Source: Pseudomonadota bacterium (GTDB taxonomy: Bacteria; Pseudomonadota; Gammaproteobacteria; Burkholderiales; Burkholderiaceae_C). From it: DNA of 5,408 nt. Where the stretch lies: NCBI GenBank assembly GCA_023410975.1, contig JAEYPG010000677.1, positions 1 through 5,408 of the forward strand. The letters are read 5' to 3'. The notes under the pieces are model-generated. The model did no database searches. It worked only from the letters and a program-made list of their open reading frames with translations, and was not told the DNA's origin. Shown piece by piece: positions 1 to 4,201 of this stretch. Numbering within the stretch: position 1 is the first letter of the stretch; each line of letters opens with the position of its first letter. The position numbers and the translations under genes were made by a program.

Positions 1-206
1 CCAGTAACCTGGCGCTGCAGTACGGCGCCTCGCGGCTGCCGGCCAACGTGACGGCGGTGGTCATGCTCAGCGAGCTGCTGTTCGCCTCGGTCTCGGCCTT
101 CACGCTGGGCGCGGGCGAATTCAGCACCCGGCTGCTGGCCGGCGGCGCGCTCATCGTCACGGCCGTGGTGCTGGCGGCGCGGCGCCCGGGCAAGCCGGCG
201 CACTGA
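1..206 (+). CDS. EamA/DMT-family transporter, C-terminal fragment
   Basis: Partial gene: the reading frame enters from the left edge (first full codon at base 3) and ends in TGA at 204-206, giving 67 residues. Two hydrophobic segments are visible, about residues 15-36 (NVTAVVMLSELLFASVSAF) and 44-58 (LLAGGALIVTAVVLAA). They are followed by a short basic, proline-containing tail (RRPGKPAH) typical of a cytoplasmic C-terminus. The motif 'ASRLPANVTAVVMLSELLFA', a conserved Glu in the ninth helix, then a GGALI helix, is what the last two helices of ten-helix EamA (drug/metabolite transporter superfamily) permeases look like. These are inner-membrane exporters of amino acids and other metabolites. 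The substrate cannot be told from this fragment. The gene ends 61 bases before gpx. Family call is fairly sure; function is open. Confidence 0.82.
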   Translation, partial: SNLALQYGASRLPANVTAVVMLSELLFASVSAFTLGAGEFSTRLLAGGALIVTAVVLAARRPGKPAH

Positions 207-231
207 GGGCTTTCGCGCGGGAGGCCGGCGC

Positions 232-237
232 TACGAT
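232..237 (+). promoter_or_regulatory. Putative -10 box (TACGAT) of gpx
   Basis: TACGAT matches the sigma-70 consensus TATAAT at four of six positions, including the critical first two and last two. It lies 30 bases upstream of the gpx ATG, between the transporter stop and gpx. No good -35 hexamer is visible 16-18 bases upstream. The same CTAxxAT pattern occurs in front of two other genes in this window, which raises its credibility. Confidence 0.4.
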
Positions 238-255
238 GCCCGTCCCCAGGCCACC

Positions 256-261
256 AAGAAG
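256..261 (+). promoter_or_regulatory. Weak ribosome binding site of gpx
   Basis: AAGAAG lies 6 bases before the ATG at 268. It is only a partial match to the anti-SD complement AGGAGG, but it is the only purine-rich stretch before this start. It supports the ATG at 268, which also gives a protein of normal family length. Confidence 0.45.
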
Positions 262-267
262 CCCGCC

Positions 268-765
<498 letters not shown>

Positions 766-797
766 GGCCGCGCGCAGGAGGGGCCGCGGGGCCGGCC

Positions 798-803
798 TAT
801 CAT
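798..803 (+). promoter_or_regulatory. Putative -10 box (TATCAT) of tyrB
   Basis: TATCAT matches TATAAT at five of six positions and lies 24 bases before the tyrB ATG, in the 62-base gap after gpx. A recognisable -35 element is missing from the very GC-rich DNA upstream. It suggests that tyrB has its own transcript rather than depending only on read-through from gpx. Confidence 0.45.
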
Positions 804-815
804 CCCGGGTTCTTC

Positions 816-819
816 GGAG
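816..819 (+). promoter_or_regulatory. Ribosome binding site of tyrB (GGAG)
   Basis: GGAG is placed 8 bases before the ATG at 828 and decides the start. The same frame stays open far upstream (to about 420), but that part overlaps gpx in another frame and does not resemble an aminotransferase. From 828 the protein begins MFQHLEPYAGDPILGL, which is the normal beginning of TyrB/AspC enzymes. Confidence 0.7.
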
Positions 820-827
820 TCAGCCCC

Positions 828-2021
828 ATGTTCCAGCACCTCGAGCCCTACGCGGGCGATCCCATCCTGGGCCTCAACGAGCAGTTCCAGACCGACCCCC
901 GGCCCCACAAGGTCAACCTCTCCATCGGCATCTACTTCGACGATGCCGGCCGCATTCCGGTGCTGGAGAGCGTGCGCCGCGCCGAAGCCCAGCTGCTGGA
1001 GCAGAGCGCGCCCAAGTCCTACCTGCCCATCGAGGGCTCCGCGGCCTGCCGCGCCGAGGTGCAGAAGCTGCTCTTCGGCGCCGGCCACGAGGCCGTCGCC
1101 AGCGGGCGCGTCGCCACGCTGCAGACCGTGGGCTCCAGCGGCGGCCTGAAGGTCGGCGCCGACTTCCTCAAGCGCTGGTTCCCCGGCGTCGGCGTCTGGG
1201 TCAGCGACCCCACCTGGGACAACCACCGCGCCATGTTCGAAGGCGCCGGGCTGCCCGTTGACACCTACCCGTACTACGACGCCGCCACCGGCGGTCTGAA
1301 GTTCGACGCCATGTGCGCCGCGCTGCGCCAGGTGCCCGCGGGCTCGGTGGTGCTGCTGCACGCCTGCTGCCACAACCCCACCGGCGTGGACCTCACGCGC
1401 GAGCAGTGGCTGCAGCTCATCCCGATCCTGAAGGAAGGGGAGCTTTTGCCCTACCTGGACTTGGCCTACCAGGGCTATGGCGACGGCATCGAGGAGGACG
1501 CCTTCGCCATCCGCGCGTTGGCCGACGCGGGGCTGCGCTTCTTCGTGGCGAACTCCTTCTCCAAGAGCATGAGCCTCTACGGCGAGCGCGCCGGCGCGCT
1601 GTCGGTGGTGTGCGCCGACGCGGCCGAGGCCGACCTGGTGCTGGGCCAGATGAAGGCCACGGTGCGCCGCAACTACTCCAGCCCCCCCATCCACGCCGGC
1701 CTGGTGGTGGCCCGCGTGCTGGGCGACGCGCAGCTGCGCGCGCTGTGGGAGTCCGAGGTGGCGGCGATGCGCGAGCGCATCGCCGGCATGCGCCGCAGCC
1801 TGCACGGCGTGCTCGCCGCCAAGCTGCCGGGCCGCAACTTCGACTACTTCCTGACCCAGCGCGGCATGTTCAGCTACACCGGCTTGAGCGCGGAGCAGGT
1901 GGACCGCCTGCGCGAGGAGCACGCCGTCTACCTGGTGCGCTCGGGCCGCATGTGCGTGGCTGGCCTCAACACCGGCAACGTGCAGGCCGTGGCGGACGCG
2001 ATGGCCGCGGTGCTGGCCTGA
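828..2021 (+). CDS. tyrB: Aromatic amino acid/aspartate aminotransferase (TyrB type)
   Basis: A 397-residue PLP-dependent fold-type I, class I aminotransferase. It should transfer the amino group between aromatic amino acids (and probably aspartate or glutamate) and 2-oxo acids in the cytosol, the last step of phenylalanine and tyrosine synthesis and the first of their breakdown. The length equals that of E. coli TyrB as I recall it, and similarity runs end to end. Visible key residues: Trp130 (stacks on the cofactor ring), CHNPTG with Asn183, Asp211 and Tyr214 in YLDLAYQGY, the PLP Schiff-base Lys246 in NSFSKSMSLYGER with phosphate-binding Arg254, Arg280 in TVRRNYSSPP, and the substrate-carboxylate Arg374 in RSGRMCVAGLNT. 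No active-site residue is missing. AspC-type aspartate aminotransferases are the alternative; 'TVRRNYSSPP' and 'YLVRSGRMCVAGLNT' favour TyrB. It converges with the LysR gene, leaving 3 bases between the stops. A short run around 1430-1465 uses rarer CTT/TTG leucine codons, with no obvious meaning. Confidence 0.95.
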   Translation: MFQHLEPYAGDPILGLNEQFQTDPRPHKVNLSIGIYFDDAGRIPVLESVRRAEAQLLEQSAPKSYLPIEGSAACRAEVQKLLFGAGHEAVASGRVATLQTVGSSGGLKVGADFLKRWFPGVGVWVSDPTWDNHRAMFEGAGLPVDTYPYYDAATGGLKFDAMCAALRQVPAGSVVLLHACCHNPTGVDLTREQWLQLIPILKEGELLPYLDLAYQGYGDGIEEDAFAIRALADAGLRFFVANSFSKSMSLYGERAGALSVVCADAAEADLVLGQMKATVRRNYSSPPIHAGLVVARVLGDAQLRALWESEVAAMRERIAGMRRSLHGVLAAKLPGRNFDYFLTQRGMFSYTGLSAEQVDRLREEHAVYLVRSGRMCVAGLNTGNVQAVADAMAAVLA

Positions 2022-2024
2022 CGG

Positions 2025-2951
2025 CTACTCCGCCACCGCCTCCAGCAGCCGCTGGCGCAGCCAGCGCTGCGCCGGGTCGGCGTCCTGGCGCACGTGCCAC
2101 AGCATCTCCACCTGCACGCTGGCCAATGCCAGCGGCAGGGGCTGCACCGCCAGCTCTTCCTGGTAGCCGGTGGCGGGCAGGAAGTGGCGCGGCAGCACCG
2201 TCAGCAGGTCCGAGCGCGTGACCACCAGCCCGGCAGTGAAGAACTGGTTCACCGTCAGCACGATGCGCCGCTGCCGCCCCTGCGCCGCCAGCGCCTCGTC
2301 CACCAGCCCGTGCGGACGGCCCGAGAAGCTCACCAGCAGGTGGTGCGCCTCGCAGAAGGCGTCCAGCGTCAGCGGCTGCTGCGCCAGCGGGTGGCCGCGG
2401 CGCATCACGCACACGTAGTCGGTCTCGTACAGCCGCGCGTGGCGCAGGGTGGCCTCCGGCCCCTGCGCCTGCAGCGCCGGGATCACCCACGGAAAGTGGC
2501 CGATGGCCAGGTCCACCTCGGCGCGCTCCACCAGCGGGCGCGGGTCGCGCGTGGTCAGCGGCACGAAGCGCAGGTTCGCCAGCGCGTGCTCGCGCTCGAT
2601 GTTCTCCACCAGCGCCGGCGCCAGCAGCGCCGCGGTGGCGTCGGCCAGCGCGACGCGGAAGTTCACCGGGTCCGAACGCGGATCGAACTCCTCCGGCGCC
2701 AGCGCCTGGCGCAGCGAGGCCAGCGCCGCGCGCACCTGCGGCCACAGCGCCTGCGCATGCGGCGTGGGCTGCATGCCCCGCGCGCCGCGCGTGAACAGCT
2801 CCTCTCCCACCGCCTGGTGCAGCCGCTTGAGCGCGTGGCTCAGCGCCGGCTGCGTCATGGCCAGCGTCGTCGCGGCACGGGTAAGGCTGCCCTCGGCCAT
2901 CACGGCGTCGAAGACGCGCAGCAGGTTCAGGTCCAGCGTGCGGAAATTCAT
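2025..2951 (-). CDS. LysR-type transcriptional regulator
   Basis: A 308-residue LysR family (LTTR) DNA-binding regulator of normal length. The N-terminal winged helix-turn-helix covers about residues 5-66 (LDLNLLRVFDAVMAEGSLTRAA, then the recognition helix TQPALSHALKRL at 33-44). The substrate-binding-like effector domain covers about 95-300 (VNFRVALADATAALLAP, VDLAIGHFPW, RRGHPLA). The opening MNFRTLDLNLLRVF and the effector-domain pattern resemble the NahR/NodD-like branch, but the ligand cannot be predicted. The ATG at 2951 gives the standard LTTR N-terminus although no good Shine-Dalgarno precedes it; the transcript may be short-leadered. It is divergent from the 80-aa gene (122 bases between starts), the usual LTTR layout for controlling a neighbour and itself. 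On its other side it converges with tyrB. Family certain; target gene inferred only from position. Confidence 0.95.
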   Translation of the reverse strand: MNFRTLDLNLLRVFDAVMAEGSLTRAATTLAMTQPALSHALKRLHQAVGEELFTRGARGMQPTPHAQALWPQVRAALASLRQALAPEEFDPRSDPVNFRVALADATAALLAPALVENIEREHALANLRFVPLTTRDPRPLVERAEVDLAIGHFPWVIPALQAQGPEATLRHARLYETDYVCVMRRGHPLAQQPLTLDAFCEAHHLLVSFSGRPHGLVDEALAAQGRQRRIVLTVNQFFTAGLVVTRSDLLTVLPRHFLPATGYQEELAVQPLPLALASVQVEMLWHVRQDADPAQRWLRQRLLEAVAE

Positions 2952-2974
2952 GGTCGATCGTGTTATGCGGTTCG

Positions 2975-3001
2975 TTTATAGCAGGCTTGCCTACTCTTCA
3001 A
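2975..3001 (-). promoter_or_regulatory. Putative promoter of the LysR gene
   Basis: On the minus strand TATAAA (complement of 2975-2980) matches the -10 consensus at five of six positions, 24 bases before the LysR ATG. TTGAAG (complement of 2996-3001) matches the -35 consensus at four of six, with a 15-base spacer, shorter than the ideal 17. A small inverted repeat, AGGC-TT-GCCT (2983-2992), lies in the spacer and could be part of an operator. The region is clearly AT-richer than its surroundings. Confidence 0.4.
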
Positions 3002-3030
3002 TTGTGTAAATTAGGTGGAAACCCTAGTAT
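3002..3030 (+). promoter_or_regulatory. Putative promoter of the 80-aa gene
   Basis: TTGTGT (3002-3007) and TAGTAT (3025-3030) are separated by the ideal 17 bases and lie in the AT-rich divergent region. The matches to consensus are modest (three and four of six). If used, transcription would begin near 3037, exactly at the foot of the perfect stem-loop that precedes the gene. Confidence 0.33.
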
Positions 3031-3036
3031 TCAGTC

Positions 3037-3053
3037 CATCGAAGAGTTCGATG
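3037..3053 (+). repeat. Perfect 7-bp inverted repeat in the leader of the 80-aa gene
   Basis: CATCGAA (3037-3043) and TTCGATG (3047-3053) are exact reverse complements around the 3-base centre GAG. The element ends 7 bases before the AAGAAGG ribosome binding site and is followed by TTTT. It could be an mRNA 5' stem-loop, or a DNA operator for a dimeric regulator. As a terminator it would be weak because the stem is AT-containing and the T run is short. Which role applies is not shown by the sequence. Confidence 0.6.
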
Positions 3054-3060
3054 TTTTCTG

Positions 3061-3067
3061 AAGAAGG
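3061..3067 (+). promoter_or_regulatory. Ribosome binding site of the 80-aa gene
   Basis: AAGAAGG contains AGAAGG, a five-of-six match to AGGAGG, 6 bases before the ATG at 3074. This good site is one of the main reasons to accept the short gene as real. Confidence 0.7.
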
Positions 3068-3073
3068 ACCACC

Positions 3074-3316
3074 ATGACTGCCATCACTGTTTCCGCCTTC
3101 CGTCGCACTGCGCCGCGCGGTGCCGTGGTCGCTGCCGAGGTCTTCACCCGCGTCTGGAACGGCCTGCGCGTGATGTTCGCGCCCGCGCCGCGCACCCATG
3201 AGCAGGAAGTGGCTGATGTCCGCGCCCTGGCCCATGCCCTGCGCAATGAAGACCCGCGCCTGTCGGCCGAGCTGATGTGCGCCGCCGACCGCTACGAGCG
3301 GCACTACGTCGGCTGA
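3074..3316 (+). CDS. Small conserved-looking protein of unknown function (80 aa)
   Basis: I do not recognise a named family. The protein is 80 residues, cytoplasmic-looking and mostly helical. A basic start (residues 9-15, FRRTAPR) leads into a hydrophobic or amphipathic stretch at about 17-36 (AVVAAEVFTRVWNGLRVMFA). A linker (PAPRTHEQE) follows, then a charged helical part at about 43-78 (VADVRALAHALRNED, SAELMCAADRYERHY) with one cysteine (Cys69). The N-terminal stretch is too interrupted by Glu, Arg and Asn for a clear membrane helix. Support for a real gene: a good ribosome binding site, its own AT-rich promoter region, a leader stem-loop, and a strong intrinsic terminator 47 bases after the stop. 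It is divergent from the LysR regulator, which could control it. An overlapping minus-strand frame exists but has none of these signals. Function is left open. Confidence 0.78.
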   Translation: MTAITVSAFRRTAPRGAVVAAEVFTRVWNGLRVMFAPAPRTHEQEVADVRALAHALRNEDPRLSAELMCAADRYERHYVG

Positions 3317-3328
3317 AGAGCCGAAGAC

Positions 3329-3345
3329 GGCCGCGTGATGCGGCC
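3329..3345 (+). repeat. GC-rich stem-loop in the 3' region of the 80-aa gene
   Basis: GGCCGC (3329-3334) and GCGGCC (3340-3345) are perfect complements around the 5-base loop GTGAT. No T run follows, so it is not a terminator by itself. It overlaps a smaller alternative hairpin (GCCG 3320-3323 with CGGC 3328-3331), and a third one (GGCT 3311-3314 with AGCC 3319-3322) spans the stop codon. The 3' untranslated region can therefore fold in competing ways. Confidence 0.5.
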
Positions 3346-3362
3346 ATTGCGATGAAGCGACT

Positions 3363-3391
3363 CGGGCCCGTTCAGGGCCCGTTTTGTTTTT
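3363..3391 (+). terminator. Rho-independent terminator of the 80-aa gene
   Basis: CGGGCCC (3363-3369) and GGGCCCG (3375-3381) form a perfect 7-bp GC stem with loop GTTCA, followed at once by TTTTGTTTTT. This is a textbook intrinsic terminator for plus-strand transcription, 47 bases after the 80-aa gene's stop. On the minus strand no T run follows the stem, so it is not expected to end the GST transcript. Confidence 0.9.
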
Positions 3392-3392
3392 G

Positions 3393-3416
3393 GAGACCGC
3401 CCTTCGCGGCGGTCTC
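3393..3416. terminator. Perfect 9-bp stem-loop between convergent genes
   Basis: GAGACCGCC (3393-3401) and GGCGGTCTC (3408-3416) are exact reverse complements with a 6-base loop, CTTCGC. The right arm includes part of the GST stop codon, so the stem forms right at the end of the GST message and could stabilise or help end it. No T run follows in either direction: the minus strand continues into an A-rich stretch and the plus strand into GST. It may be a second barrier to plus-strand read-through behind the terminator at 3363-3391, or a factor-dependent or 3'-end-protecting hairpin for GST. Confidence 0.5.
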
Positions 3417-4059
3417 ACACCAGCGGCGCCTGCAGCCCTTCGGCCTCGAACATCTGCTGCACCGCGGGCCGCGCCAGCAGACGCTGCAGGTACGGGCCCA
3501 GGTGCGGGTACTCGCGCGCCGGGCGGTCGAAGTTGCGCGTCCAGCGGCACAGCATCAGCGCGTAGGCGTCGGCGACCGTGAAGTCGGCGCCCAGCAGCCA
3601 CGCGCCGCCGGCAGCCGCCACCTGCTCGTCCAGCCGCTGCAGCATCGCGGCGATCTGCTCCTCGGCCTGCGCGCGCACCTGCGCGGCGGCGGCGGCGTCG
3701 CCGCTGTCCACCATGCGCTCCGGGTAGAACCAGTGCATCAGCATGGCCTGCAGCGTGTTGCTCAGCCACAGCACCCACTGGTAGAGGCGCGCGCGCTCGG
3801 GGCTGCCCGCGGGCGGCGCCAGGCGCGCCTCGGGGAAGCGGTCCGCCAGGTGCAGGCAGATGGCGGCGGCCTCGTAGAGGACCAGCTCGCCGTCGACCAG
3901 CACCGGGATGCGGCCGTTGGGATTGAGCTTCAGGTAGGCCGGCGACTGGTGCTCGCCGCGGTCGCGGTCCACGAACTTCAGTTCGAAGGGCGCGCCGATC
4001 TCCTGCAGCAGCAGGTGCGGCGCCATGCTGGCGTTGCCGGGGTGGTAGTAGAGCTGCAT
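3415..4059 (-). CDS. Glutathione S-transferase family protein
   Basis: A 214-residue soluble protein with the two-domain GST layout. The thioredoxin-like N-domain is at about 1-78: MQLYYHPGNASMAPHLLLQE, LNPNGRIPVL with the cis-proline Pro52 that holds the glutathione backbone, and LYEAAAICLHLAD with Glu63 in the usual glutathione gamma-Glu binding position. The all-helical C-domain is at about 88-205, with the FTVADAYAL N-capping box (Thr161, Asp164). Compared with E. coli beta-class GST, the cysteine at position 10 is Ala10, while Ser11 is kept and could be the activating residue. It is therefore a GST-fold protein of uncertain class and substrate: conjugation of electrophiles, thiol-disulfide or ligandin-type roles are all possible. 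The ATG at 4059 gives the standard N-terminus but lacks a clear Shine-Dalgarno. It is convergent with the 80-aa gene and divergent from the M16 peptidase. Confidence 0.94.
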   Translation of the reverse strand: MQLYYHPGNASMAPHLLLQEIGAPFELKFVDRDRGEHQSPAYLKLNPNGRIPVLVDGELVLYEAAAICLHLADRFPEARLAPPAGSPERARLYQWVLWLSNTLQAMLMHWFYPERMVDSGDAAAAAQVRAQAEEQIAAMLQRLDEQVAAAGGAWLLGADFTVADAYALMLCRWTRNFDRPAREYPHLGPYLQRLLARPAVQQMFEAEGLQAPLV

Positions 4060-4129
4060 CGCGGTGGGGTGCTGCGGGGGAGGGATGCGCCGTGCGGCCG
4101 TTGCGGCGCGCGGGCTTCGGGCCGGATCG

Positions 4130-4142
4130 GGGCATTGTGCCC
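4130..4142. repeat. Short inverted repeat upstream of the M16 gene
   Basis: GGGCA (4130-4134) and TGCCC (4138-4142) are perfect complements around TTG. The repeat ends 11 bases before the TAGGAT box, so it would cover the -35 zone of that promoter. It could be an operator, but 5-bp arms arise easily by chance in DNA this GC-rich. The rest of the GST-M16 gap (4060-4201) shows nothing else beyond the promoter and ribosome binding site. Confidence 0.3.
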
Positions 4143-4153
4143 AGGCGCCGGGC

Positions 4154-4159
4154 TAGGAT
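4154..4159 (+). promoter_or_regulatory. Putative -10 box (TAGGAT) of the M16 gene
   Basis: TAGGAT matches TATAAT at four of six positions and lies 42 bases before the ATG at 4202, in the divergent gap with GST. No standard -35 lies at 17 bases; TTGTGC (4135-4140) is present but only 13 bases away, too close for normal use. Confidence 0.38.
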
Positions 4160-4187
4160 GGCCGGGCACTGGTCGTACGAGAACTCA

Positions 4188-4193
4188 AAGGAG
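4188..4193 (+). promoter_or_regulatory. Strong ribosome binding site of the M16 gene
   Basis: AAGGAG, within AAAGGAGAG, lies 8 bases before the ATG at 4202. It is the best Shine-Dalgarno sequence in the window and fixes the start that gives an intact signal peptide. Confidence 0.85.
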
Positions 4194-4201
4194 AGCCGCC
4201 G

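Noticed and set aside
1313..2221. Plus-strand frame of 302 codons overlapping tyrB
   Set aside because: Low-complexity Arg/Ala/Gly/Pro translation out of frame with tyrB, and no start signal.
2094..2981. Plus-strand frames of 295 and 186 codons opposite the LysR gene
   Set aside because: They are shadows of the LysR coding strand, rich in Arg/Gln or Ser/Ala with no recognisable fold or ribosome binding site.
3072..3089. Tandem near-repeat CCATGACTG/CCATCACTG across the start of the 80-aa gene
   Set aside because: Only two 9-base copies with one mismatch, in coding sequence; too short to be more than chance.
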